Below are positions 1-11,700 of a stretch of 64,000 nt of DNA, piece by piece. This DNA comes from Hydractinia symbiolongicarpus (Eukaryota; Cnidaria; Hydrozoa; Anthoathecata; Hydractiniidae). Position 1 is the first letter of the stretch; each line of letters starts with the position of its first letter. The notes under the pieces were generated by a model. The model had not been told where the DNA came from and ran no database searches. It worked only from the letters and a program-made list of their open reading frames with translations. A program made the position numbers and the translations under genes. The DNA lies in NCBI RefSeq assembly GCF_029227915.1, contig NC_079881.1, forward strand, positions 14,233,501 to 14,297,500, given 5' to 3'.

Positions 1-612
1 CTTAGGTGATATGTTGGGCAGTGAAGGGGGTGTTGGAAGAAGTGTTACTTGCAGGATAGGTTCTGCTTGGAAAAAGTTTAGAGAGTTACTTCCTTTATTG
101 ACTAGCAGAGTCCTGTCAATTGAGGTAAAAGGTAGGTTGTATGAGGCCTGTGTAAGAAGTGTTATGTTGTACGGTAGTGAGACATGGGCAGTGAAGCAGG
201 AAGATCTTGACCGTTTAGAAAGGAATGATATGAGAATGGTTAGGTGAATGTGTAATGCCAGTCTGAGAGACAGAAAGAGTTCAGATGAGCTAAGAAGCAG
301 GCTAAGTCTCTGTAGAATTAAAGATGTTATCCAGATAAGAAGATTGAATTGGCTGGGGCACTTGGAAAGAATGGAGGAGGATAATTGGGTAAGAAAGTGT
401 AGAGACTTGATAGTTCCTGGGGCAAAGCCCAGAGGCAGACCGAGAAAGACTTGGCAGGAGGTTATAAGGACAGACTTGATAGAGAGGAAGTTGAGTTTAG
501 ATCTAACACAGTCTAGATCAGATTGGAAGAGGGTCATTAATATACCCCGTCCAACCCATGCTAGCATGGAAAACGGACGTTAAGCCGAGAATGATGATGA
601 TGATGATGATGA
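1..612 (+). mobile_element. LINE 3' end, copy 1 (non-LTR retrotransposon)
   Basis: C-terminal end of a LINE reverse-transcriptase polyprotein, entering from the left edge. The reading starts with LGSEGG and continues through KGRLYEACVRSVMLYGSETW, a signature of the region after the polymerase domain, then GRPRKTWQEV. The frame is interrupted by TGA at 245-247. The second copy (30.7 kb) has TGG (Trp) there, so this is a nonsense mutation rather than a natural end. The frame then runs to TAA at about 581-583, followed by a short (GAT)n run at 591-611 that probably marks the 3' terminus. A second copy lies on + at 30.7 kb and a third on - at 25.8 kb; all three share the same 3' end and are 5'-truncated. 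The clade (Nimb-, CR1- or RTE-like) is not resolved. Inactive. Confidence 0.85.
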
Positions 613-1689
613 ATAAGAAAAAGAAACAAAAAAACAACAACCTAAAACTAACTAATTATACGTTTTAGAATTAAAAACAAATGCAGCATCAAATAGAAAA
701 TGCTCTGCTGTAAGTACATTTCAAGATTTTCCAAATGACCTAAGGCCTAAGTCCACTCTAAGCATTGGAAAGGTAGCTTTGACAGGTTTAAAATATGTAA
801 ATCTGATATAATAACAGCCAATGCAATTCCGTGGCCAAAAACTTAGAAATTAGTTGCACTGTCTTAATATATTTTGTAGTTGATGATGTTCGTATTTACC
901 TACACTTTTAAGTCCTATATTTTAAAAAACTTATTTCTTAACTAATAATAAGAAGATTCAGGCGTGACCAGGAATGGTGTAGGATTGCACTTGCACAAGC
1001 CATAATTTGTTATCGCACGCAATAATTTATATAATAATACGCTTGTCTGAGTGACTATGTGAGTCCACGACACGCAAAGTACGGGTCACTTTCTTACAAA
1101 AGGAAGTTAAAATCAAGGCTGTGACATCAATTTTTAGGTTATAATCATTTAACAGCTTTTTTTAAGAACAGTGTATCACAACCTTTTAGCCCAAAAAGCA
1201 ATATCAAAAGTTTTCTTCCCATAGTGACATCATTACATTGACCTGTAAGGGACTGTCCGTAAGTTACCCGAGTGTTGGTTCACATCTTTTCTTCACCTGA
1301 ATCCAGTTGATTTACAACAAAAGTTGACACAAATATAAATAAAATACAAAAAATCCGTTATATAGCGAGCACAATTGCACTGAACTACCCTTGTTATTTA
1401 TTTATAAAAGATGAAAATGAGCTAGTACTTAAAAGGTTGGGTCAATACCTTTACAGAACAAAAGTATTTAAATACAGATTGTTAGAAACAGATAAAGTTT
1501 CACAAAGTAAGAATGAGCTGTGGAAATTGTCAAGAAAATTAAAGATTGGTTCAAACGAAACTTTTTTTTATAAGAGGTGGTAAAAGTTACATAAAAGACA
1601 ACAAATTGTACAAATTTGATATTCTTACTAAAGCAATTGTTTGACTTTTCTCTATTTTAGCAGCAGTTAGTTGGTCTCTGCCTCCCAAA
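613..1689. other. Non-coding stretch, no recognised gene
   Basis: AT-rich sequence with frequent stops in all frames. I recognise no protein domain or RNA gene. It contains short GTGCGATT/ATCGCACG-like words around 980-1030, similar to those of the foldback element at 32.3-32.6 kb, so it may include remnants of that repeat family. In gene terms it lies downstream of the placed exons of the minus-strand ARHGAP17-like gene and is probably part of one of its introns. Confidence 0.4.
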
Positions 1690-2770
1690 AATGAAGGAAT
1701 ATTTAAACGGAAGTTAAGTCGATTAAGGTTATCTTTAATTGTAAAACTTCTGCCATAACACTGTCATTGTTTTTCCAAAAGCTTCTTTCTAGCAATCCAG
1801 ACCTCTGCACAACTTTTTTGTCTGATATGGACCCCTCAAAAAGTTGACTGATAAATGTTGTGACACCAGATGGTGAAATGCTAAGTAAGCCTTTGTAGGT
1901 CACATGACTTGTGTAGTGCGAATAAAGGGAACTTTGAATACCAAGTAAAGATGGTCTTTGACAATACAACTCAGTGCAGTCTATTATACACCTAGTGGAT
2001 GGATAGGTTTTCTTGAAACTTTCTAGCATAAGCAAAAATTTGTGTAAAGTGATCGACGATTACGTAAAAAAGCAATATTCATCCCTTTGGTATTTGTCTC
2101 ATGTTTTTAGTGAATTATCGTTTCGTTCCACCATTCATCAACTAATCACTAATTCATTTTCACACATGTTAGCCATTCAATTAGTTTTTATTTCTCTAGG
2201 GTTTTATGTAGCATTGTTTCTGTATCTTGTCAAACTAGTTTTTATATCATTTTTTTTCTATATAAGGCCTACGTTTTTTCTCGTTTTTCGTTCAGTCACT
2301 AGTTGACTATGAAGTAGTCGAATCAATCAAGTTTCAATTTTTCTCACTGGCTCACTAGTCCAGCGCACACTCTGGGCCAGCTGGTAGGTTTTTCGTGTTT
2401 TTCTTGTTTGTCTCTTTTCGCTTTTTGCAGGTTTTGTGTGTCTTTGCCCTTTCAGTGTTTGTCGGGCCTTTAGGTTAGTTAATCTTTGTAATCATTTTAA
2501 TACTTTAGTTTGAACATTACATTACACGATCATCATCAAAACTGTGTTGTGTGTGTTGTGAACAGAACCCCCACGTCCTTGCAAGTGGACCTACAATTTG
2601 TCCATGTTATGAGATATCTAGAAACTCTTGCCTTTGATATATAAAACAGCGATGAAACATGAGAAAGTTTAAAACCATTTTTCAACCATGTGACATAAAA
2701 GACCAGTTGCTCTTGAGTACACAGCTTTGGCCCAGATTTGAAAAAGTAGGGTTTATTAGTTAAAGACATT
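1690..2770 (-). pseudogene. DDE_Tnp_4/HTH transposase remnant (Harbinger/ISL2EU-like)
   Basis: Two minus-strand blocks of one transposase. The upstream block (about 2769-2580) reads CTQEQLVFYVTWLKNGFKLS and SKARVSRYLITW, the helix-turn-helix of THAP-linked DDE_Tnp_4 transposases. The downstream block (about 2035-1740) reads STRCIIDCTELYCQRPS, SHVTYKGLLSISPSGVTTF and FEGSISDKKVVQRSG. This is the start of the DDE nuclease fold: the first catalytic Asp is in IIDCTE and SDKK is a conserved loop. About 0.5 kb between the blocks (2040-2540) does not read through and looks like an insertion. The downstream end frameshifts after SVMAEV. A decayed THAP domain lies at 3.2-3.5 kb but on the other strand. 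Family assignment rests on remembered motif similarity. Confidence 0.75.
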
Positions 2771-3129
2771 GCAAAACCTTTTTATTGTGTTATAGAACTT
2801 CCTATTAAGACAATCTTCTCCTGCATATAAAAACTTAAACAGGATATCAAAATTTTCTACTTCCAAACCAGTAGTCCAAATAGTTTATGTGTATGGACAT
2901 TTTCATATCTGTATTTATGGGGAAAAACTGCTCATTTTCTTTTGTTGCGTTGTTCAAATTCTTGTATTTTTTCTTTCAGTTCTTTCAATTAACTTCCCTT
3001 TTCACTATAGTCATTGACTACAGGTCCCCATTTAGTGCATGCAAAATAAATTTTAACAAGATAAGCTCAACTATCTTGTGGTTGAGTTAGCGAACAAATA
3101 TAAAAAATAAAAATGAATTCACAAGAATT

Positions 3130-3540
3130 ATATGCAGGTAGTAGTAAAACTCACTCTCAAAAAATTTATCTCGGGGATATGGGAATTATTGTTGTATTCC
3201 CGGCTGTATAAAGAGCTCTTTACAACTCAGATAGAAAGAAAACAAACATTGGACTTTTTAATTCCTAAACAAGAAACCCGAGACACTGTGGACTAATGTT
3301 ATCAAAAATATTAGAAGAAAAGGTGGCACTGATAATTTTGACACAAAAGACCAAAAAAAATATAGAGTTTGTGAGTTTTACTTCGAAACTGAAGATATCA
3401 GAGTAACATCAGTTAAAAAAAAACTAGTCGCTGGTGCTGTACCTTTATCTTCAAAAAAGAGACAAAAAAAGTATGTGGAAGACCCCACATCTAAACAGAG
3501 TGAAGTCATTTCAGTCCGAAGAGTCTGTTGCAGTTTCTGC
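3130..3540 (+). pseudogene. THAP zinc-finger remnant
   Basis: Plus-strand reading gives NCCIPGCIKSS near 3190, the CxxxC start of a THAP (C2CH) DNA-binding domain. After a frameshift it continues KYRVCEFYFETEDIRV and KKKLVAGAVPLSSKK at 3356-3465. The ending -GAVP- after a C..(H/Y)F pair is the THAP signature; the zinc-ligand His appears replaced by Tyr (CEFYF for CxxHF). In ISL2EU-type transposons this domain is the N-terminus of the transposase, but here it faces away from the transposase blocks at 1.7-2.8 kb. Either an inversion has split the element or two elements are adjacent. Not functional as read. Confidence 0.6.
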
Positions 3541-4457
3541 TGACCAATTTGATGGGGAAACTTTACAAGAGGTCCAGACTTATAGTGAATCATTGACTAC
3601 AGGTCCCCATTTTGTTTTTAAAAGAATTTTTAAAATATTTGGTAGGTAAGTACATTTCAATGAGTTTAAAACTTTCAAGGTCCGGTGTTAAAAAGTCATA
3701 TTGATTTTGCATACTTTGTTTACATTATAATATTCCAAGTCTTGTCTCCACGTATAGCGAAGTATTGTGCAATCGAATAGGGGAAACCTGTATGATGTTT
3801 TCCACGCTCTCTTTAACACAATCTTGGAGGATAATTTTTAGCTTGTGTTGAGTGCAATTTTAATATCTTTGGAATCACATATTAAAGCATATTAAGATGA
3901 TTTGATAGAGGTAATAGAGGAGTATGGCAGGTATCATTTCTAGGTGTTTTGACATGTATTTCACAACCTATTGACCAGGAATTAATTATTAATTGCTGTT
4001 GAAAATATTGAGAAATGTTAAAATTAGATTTAGATGATGATATTGTTTTGTTTTTTTCTCTTAGCTACTTTCAAGCAACAGACTGTGGCCACTAAAATAT
4101 TAAAAAAATACAAAGAACAAGACACATGCAACACATGATGCGCCCGTTGTCACACACTTATTACAGCATCCAAACGCACACCAAAACAATCATAATATTG
4201 CACTGCAGAAGAAGTAAGGTGTGCGAAACTCTGCACGCTAGGTCAAATAGTACTGATTAATGCTGTATTAACAAATTAGTTATGAGGTGTGAATGATCGC
4301 ACAACATCATTTTTTCTACCAGAAGATTCCTAGTTAACTTTTAAAGCTTTTTCAAATGATATCACCTTGTTTTTCATGGAGTACGTTTTACACAAATTTA
4401 AGCTTCTACTGTTTCATATTGAAATGAAAGAAAAAAGGAAATTTCAGTAAGACTTAC

Positions 4458-5703
4458 TTGCTAGCCACAATCCATTCTTCAAATAGCTCAAAAGTAAGTA
4501 GAGGATCAGGTAACTCTCGTAAATACAACTTTAGCACACCTGAAGTATAATAAAAAATGTTGTAAATAAAATAATTCCTATAATACATTGCTTTTTACAG
4601 ATATTACAGACAGGTTAGTAACAACTTTACCTGTCACTGCATGCACTTCGTTTGTAAAGTCTTCCATTTCCACAACACCAGCATCAAATGCGGCCTGCAA
4701 AAAAATTTAATTGAGGAATTAAATGAAAATAAGAGAAAACAAACAAAAACAATATTATGACCAACTGTTCCTACTTTTAATTTCTTTATTTTTGTGGAAC
4801 TTCCAGCAAGCCTAAATAGTCCCTATAAGAAAGATTTAGTACAAATTAACATTACAGTAGGTTACTACTGTCTTTTGATCATGAACTTTTTTGTAACTCA
4901 CAGAAGAAACAAAATGTACTGACAATCTAAACAATAGTACATCTGAAGGTTCAATGTTTATTATTTCTACTCACATAATTAGGTGTGCAATTTTCCCTTG
5001 TTGTAAGTGTGTTTCAGGAAGTTACATTTTACATTTTGGGTGTAAGAATTTGTTGTGATTATCACAGTATTAGGATGTTGTTGGAGAAAAATGAAAACTA
5101 TCTATACAAAGTATTAATACAACTTATTGAAAAGGGTTCTTCTTAGCAACTGCATGACAAAAGTAAACCGTAATAACACACATTAATATCCTTTAAACCC
5201 CCCGAAACTCACCTAATTCGAAAAGCAAATCCTTTGCTCCACAATTAGAAAAAACTTTTTTCCAGAGAATTTGAAGAACAGTTGTAAGGTAACCCACAAT
5301 TTCATACCTTAGTAAAAGCCTTAATTGAGCAGGTAACCCCAATTCTTAAATTAAGCGCAAATTACTTTTAGAATTTTTAAAACCTTAAATTTTTACTGGA
5401 ACCCACATAATCACAATTTAGAACCATCTCGTCTGCTTGTCATTAAAAATGTCATAAAACCCATGTTAATTTTTAACTTGCATCATAGGTGCACCTATTT
5501 TGTCTTAAAATCTAATTTCAGTGTGTAAATAAAAAATGAGTATTACAAAAAATGTACAAAAAATACAGAAGTCACCTCAACATCCATAGATGACTCTAAT
5601 AAATACAAAACACATTCTTCAATTACATGAGCAATTTGTCGGCCAGTACTACAAAGATGATCTAATAATGGACAACCAAACATTGGACGAAACATTGAGC
5701 TAT
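4458..5703 (-). CDS. ARHGAP17-like: RhoGAP-domain exons, ARHGAP17-like
   Basis: Four exons: 5576-5703 (SSMFRPMFGCPLLDHLCSTG and IAHVIEECVLYLLESSMDVE), 4775-4822 (GLFRLAGSSTKIKKLK), 4631-4694 (AAFDAGVVEMEDFTNEVHAV) and 4458-4539 (LKLYLRELPDPLLTFELFEE). The Arg of GLFR is the catalytic arginine finger of RhoGAPs, and LYLRELPDPL is the conserved helix region. Phases 2-0, 0-0, 0-1 and 1-0 connect without a gap. The last donor is GTAAGT at 4457-4452. The remaining GAP helices (expected to include a TPSNMAIVLGPNLLW-like block) are not in the window. Confidence 0.93.
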
Positions 5704-8700
5704 CTATAATAAAAGTTGTTAACTAAGTGTAATTGTTTCTTATAGTTGATTAGTTGCTCTATATATTATTCCAAAAAATTTATGAGGTGCAAAATTAACG
5801 ATCACAGAGTTAGCAATGAGGAAATTCACGTGAATGCTTATAACAACTTAAAAAAATGAATTAATTAACGCAATTTAGCTCAACAGACTTACAAAAAGCA
5901 TTAAAATAACTCAAATTTATAAATATATTTCAATCTTTATGTTGAGAATGGTTTAGTGACAACCATTTTTTCTTTTTTTCTTCAACGTTTACAATATTAG
6001 CTGCCCTGCAGCCTGCCTTTATAACATTAGGTGGGTGAACTGTACCAAAGAACTAAGTATGCGTGTGTGTGTGTGTGTGTAAGCTTAATAATGCAATTGA
6101 CAGATAATTTAATTTTTAAACTTTAATTGCAGGTTTTACATTAACTAGTAACATGTTTAGTGCCCTGGACCTTTTTTTGTTACGCCTTAATAAGAGTCAT
6201 TTAATTAAAGCAAATTTTCAAAATTCATGTTAAGTTTGTGCTCCGTTAATTTTCTGGAATAAGGTAGTGTGTCACTTTGTAATCCAGTCACGGCAGCAAA
6301 TTCAGTACGTTTACACATTATGAAATACTTTTGAAAAGAGTCAGCATTTTTTTTTATTTTTTATTTGCAAATAATTCAATGATTTTAAAATTAATTAGTA
6401 TCTTCAGTTTTAAGTTTGATTGTTTCTTGACATATTTAAATGGTGGCTGTGTTATTTGAAATCTTCATGGCTATTATTCATTTAACAGAATAAATATTAT
6501 TTCTCATCGGGTTGCTTTTTTAATTCTTGACATTGAAAATGAGGTTAATTATTTTTTTTGCATACTATATAAGTAAAACTCATAAAGGATAGACATTATC
6601 ATGCTGATGTAAATGAGGCGGCAAAGGACAAAGACAAAATTATTTAGTAATTAAATAAATGAAACATACTTTTTTATTAGATTCAAAAATTCCTATTAGA
6701 CAAGCTAAAATAAACACAATGGGTACTAATCAGGACATTGTCTTGTCGCAACAGAGCTTTTTTTAAAATAGTTCAAAATCAACCTGTGTCAAAGGACATT
6801 TTTTCTAATAAAAAGAGATTAAAATCCCTGGGTTGGAGGCAGATTTTCAACGTAATTGTTTTGGTGATACAAAAAAGGAAATCGTGCCAGCTCTAATAAA
6901 AACAGGCAATAAAATAGATATGCTGCAAAAATATGAAGATGAGTCTGACAATATTTAATATTACTACTATCTCTTCAGACAAACTAATAACAGCTGTTTA
7001 GCAGCTTTGAAATACGTTGTGCATGAGATTAACCAAAGAAGAGTTGTGTTAAAATAGTTGCGTTATTGATGGTTGATCTAGGCTGATGAAGTATTATAAT
7101 CATGGCAGTTGTATTATTGGTTTTCAACTTATGCCATTGATTTATCTGTGGCTTATGGCATTAATTATTTATGGTAAATGTTACTGTTGTGTTGAACAAC
7201 AGAATTATTTACTGCTTGACTTACAAGAATGACACACACACTCAAGGTAATATTATTACTATTTTCAGAATCAATCTCGACTCTCAATTCCACAGGGTGA
7301 AAAAACGAATATTGGTGCAGATCTTCTAACTTCTTAAACAGTGAAGCATTTCTATACATTTTAAATATAAAGACATGAACAAGCTGTAAAATTTAAGTTG
7401 TTAAAAAGTTTTTTTTGAACTTACAAGATCTTTAAACCTTGGTTTCCACTGGTAACGTAAAATAACATGAATTAATTTTTGAACATAATTTCTTACTTCA
7501 TGTTAGTCCACAGTGGAAACATGTTTATTTCAAACTCACCTTCTTCTTACTTCTGAAATAATGTGGACTTGACATCAAAATCTTTTGATACGAAGTTCAC
7601 GTTTATTTCATGAAATAAGGCTACATCAAAAGAAATACTGATATTTTTATGCAAATGGGAGTTACAAAACATATAGTGTCAGAATTTAGATAGAGACGTT
7701 TCAAAATGAGTTTAAGGTTTAAAAAAAGAAATTTAATGGATCGTTTTTTTTATTAATTTAAATAAATCACTTGAAACAAGACTTCTACATCAATGTTGAA
7801 CAGAATTTACTCCTTATCAGGACTGGAGATGAGAATGTTTATTTCGTATGGCTATATACAACAATTTCAGTAACATTTTTTTCTAAAAATACCATGCACT
7901 TGTTGGTTCTGTTTACTGTAAAATAAGCTTTCTCTGCAGTGGACACTATGCATAATCAATCAGATATTGCGAAATAAAAAAAAAAAAAAATTTTTTTTTT
8001 CATGTTTATTTATGTTAGTCACCAGTGGAAACCAAGCCTTTTTCAATTCAAATGTTAGGTCAATATTGTGCCCGAGGCTTACCTGCGATTTTTAGAAAGC
8101 TCTTATAGTTGTGGGCTTATCATTACCCAGGTTTATCATGTTGTTTTTTTTGTGTTAAAAGTTAATAGATGCACTTTCTAATTCTAAACTTAAACAAAAA
8201 TAATTTTATTTCAGAACTTTTTGGATGGTAGAATAAAGGTATAACACATCATAAAAAAATTAATTAATTGTCTGTGAAAAATAAGAACTGACTAATTGTC
8301 TGCTGGTGACTAGCTTTATTCGGAAAAGTGTGATAGTTTAGTACCCTGTAGCCTGAAAAAAACATCAATGAAGATAAATTATTGGAAATCAGCATTTCAA
8401 CATTCAATGAACACAATTTTGATTTTGAGATAAAAATCATGCTAGAGAGAGGATCGCACAGATATTTGTTAATTAACACAGAAAACCAGGCCTATGGAAC
8501 GCCTGAACTGTCTTAAGTGATCAGTTACCCTTAGCGTTTTCTTATTATACGAGGTTCATTTGTTGATACATGCAGTCCATATGATGTTACAGTCGGTTTA
8601 TTTCTCATTATTAGGTTGATATAACATTATATGAGGTACATACAACATTATACATGGTTTGTTAATAATTATATGCGATTTGTTAATAAATATATGCAGT

Positions 8701-11700
8701 TTGTTTGTCATCATATGTGGTACATACCACATTATATGCAGTCTGTTCATTATATGCGGTGCATACGAAGCAGCTCAGTAAAATCATTATACGATTTATA
8801 AAATTTATACAGAGGAGTGTGTTTCAAAATTGTCCCCCTTTCTCGGTTACAATTTGTATAACAACAAACATGGCGTCAGTGTTGCCCGTTCAGTCTGGTT
8901 CAAGAGATTTTGTCACGGAAGTTATGTTGAACAAAGTTGGTTTGGGTCACTTGAATCAGAGATTCGAGGAAAAGCAGGTGGATATTGACATAATTTGCTC
9001 AGCATCTGATCTGGAACTCTCTCGATTAGGAGTGTCGACATTGGAAGACAGAATAAGATTAAAAGAATTCTGCAAAGACCACATTGAAAAAAAGGACAAA
9101 ATAGTTCATCAGCTGGAGAGAAGTCCTATTCCGACATTCTTAGAGAACGTTCTAATTTGTTTAACATGGGAAAAAGTAGAATTTCTATCAAAAAATCAAT
9201 GATTGGTGCCAAGAAAGGTAGACCATGGACTATTTCTTTTGTATATTTGGCTTCAAAATATGCATGCAGAGTTCCCAGCAATGACGAAAGAGGTATTTTA
9301 CAAAATGCTGCTTTGGGATTTAAAAAAATAAAAATAGACATGTTAGATTTTGAGGAAGACGTATTCAACAAGCTGACCAGCAGTATGAAAAAGATGGGGA
9401 AGAAAGTTTTATGGGTTTTCCTCAATTAAAGGACTGCAGGGGTTTCAAATTACTAACATGCTTAGCTAATTCCAGAGATCACAATAAACTACCATGTAGG
9501 ATGTCCGCGAAAGATCTAAAAGCTTGTTTAGGTGGAGGACAGTCAAAAGCATATATAAGACCTATTCAAAAAAACCTATCAACATGGTCACGGATTAAAG
9601 AAAATCAATCATTATTGAAAGAAAAATGCATACCTTGTGGAAATCAATTTTTATTGAAGGATTTGAGAAATCATGTAAGACGATGTGGTAAAAGTAAAGA
9701 TGAGTTTTTTGATGAGTTGTTTTCTGACAATATTGTTGTTGATAATGATAATGATGATGATGATACCTTGTTCTTCCATGTAATAAAACAATTTATAAAA
9801 AGAACTTAGAACACCAGTATATACATCTCTCCACAGACGTTCAATTCTCTGATTATGCGTGCTCTTTCCTTTAATCATGCTACCTCTGTTCTCTCCGCGT
9901 TTTTGTATCATACAGTTGGCAACAAGGACATTTTCCATTCCTTTATCAGATCGCACACACATGGGTAACCCGTACTCATCTACTCCTTTTAGAAAATCAT
10001 TCAAGACCACAGTTGCTTTGTTGCTAGATGTACAATCCAGACTACGGATGATCTACTGTATCCATCTATTGCACCTATAATCATAGGTGCAATAATCATA
10101 GAGTACCAATTGTACCAATTTGTGATTGGTATCTAGATGCCATAAGTGGTTAGATCCTTATACACTCGTCGACTTAGCCTTTCATTTTTCATTCACCTTC
10201 TACCATCGGAATCAACCTTTTTATGCTTTCACGCACCTGAAATCGGTAAATGCTTATACCTTGTTGTTTCAGCACCGGAATCAGCATTCCCTCTCCACAG
10301 TTTGGATACTCTGACGTCAGTTTAACCAAAGAACTATCAAGTTCATTATCAGTCATAACATCAAACTTTTGAACTTTGAGATCGAAATCCAGCATTCGTC
10401 TGTAAATAGTTCGCTCAGAGACTCCTAATAACGAAGAAATCTCTTTTACGTAGAATGCTTCAGCTAGTAAATCTTCCAAGATATACTGGTTGATTTCATA
10501 CTTTGGAGCACCAACATTTAGATTGAATTTCCTGGCTGGCGAAGATTAACAATAAACGTTGCATTGGTTCCGAAGATCCATGATATTTTTTTGTTCTGTC
10601 ACACCTAATCCTGCCAACTCCAACAAGGACAGCTTAGGTACAATATTAGGTGCGATCTTTTCCACAGCAAACTTTGGAATTTTATCTGTAATACAGAGAC
10701 TTGTTAATATGTCTCTCATTTTTTTCTCCACCATCTCTAAAAGTCTGGTTCTGATACACACGTAAAATTTGTTTACCGATACAAGAAATCACAAATTTTT
10801 ACTCTCTATCACTAAGTTTTTCACACTTCCTCGTCATATAAGTACAAAGATTTGAATAAAGAAAATTCGTATAATGTTGAAGTCACGTATTATTGTGAAT
10901 GAAACTGAACATAATAGAAGAATTGACATCATAAATTGCGTTTTCTATGCACAGCGTAAAATGAAAAACAAACTGAGTATATATATTAACAAACCCCATA
11001 TAATGTTGTTTGAACCTCATTATAATGTTAAACAAACCGCATATAATGTTGTTTGAACCTGTGTTTCGTATAATATTAACAAACCGCATATATTTATTAA
11101 CAAACCGCATATGATGTTGTATGTCTCATATAATGTTATATCAACCTTGTATAATGTTTATAGCACCGCATCTAATGTGAAATAAACCTATCATATGGAC
11201 TGCTTGCATCAACAAATGAACCTCATATAATAAGACGCAACATATGCTAAGCATAACTGATCACTTAAGGCAGTTAAGGTCTTCAATACAGGCCAACTTA
11301 ACAAAAAACAGAACCTAAAAATATAAAGGATTATTAAGTGTGACACAAAAAGACTACAAATTGTGATTGATTTGGAGTTACAAAGTGTCACAAAATTTGA
11401 TGAAAAAATATGTTATGGAAGAATAAAAATGTACTGATTTACTTATTTCATGTTGGGTAAGAGTTTTTAACTTTGTGTTTATAGGTTTTCTCAATAGTAA
11501 TAATTCATTAGGATGATAGCGATTTTGCAAATTGTTTAATTAAAACAGAAAACAATAGTGATCTACTGACCTAACTGCACTTGTGCAATGGGTAAATGTT
11601 TTTTTATTACCTCCAACGATGCTTCATGGTATCTCATTTGCGCTTTCATTAACTGCAGGAAGAATTAATTGATGAATTAAATAGTAGGCCAAGATTTGTA

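Larger units (their letters stand above)
8489..11295. mobile_element. DNA transposon with long repetitive TIRs and two convergent genes
   Basis: The left arm (8489-8770) and right arm (about 10960-11295) are inverted copies of each other. Both carry CTTAAGTGATCAGTTA, CTTATTATACGAGGTTCA (ATGAGGTTCA on the right) and TTTGTTGAT, followed by several degenerate sub-repeats of the type ACATTATATGCGGTTTGTTAA. Between them lie a plus-strand SAM/zinc-finger gene and a minus-strand integrase-like transposase whose 3' ends converge near 9.8 kb. About 2.8 kb long, in a host intron. Both genes are frame-broken, so this copy is dead. No target duplication was identified. The rve-type nuclease and two-gene layout recall the IS3EU/integrase-like class of eukaryotic DNA transposons; this naming is tentative. 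Confidence 0.75.

Noticed and set aside
2013-2306. Plus-strand hydrophobic frame (possible membrane protein)
   Set aside because: T-rich, Phe/Leu-rich low-complexity reading in the foreign segment that splits the transposase remnant; no start context, no similarity.
7165-7359. Minus-strand open frame as the missing BAR-GAP linker exon
   Set aside because: It has a good donor (GTAAGT), but the phase required by the neighbouring exons leads to stops, and the reading (NASLFKKLEDLHQYSF) does not resemble the RICH linker.
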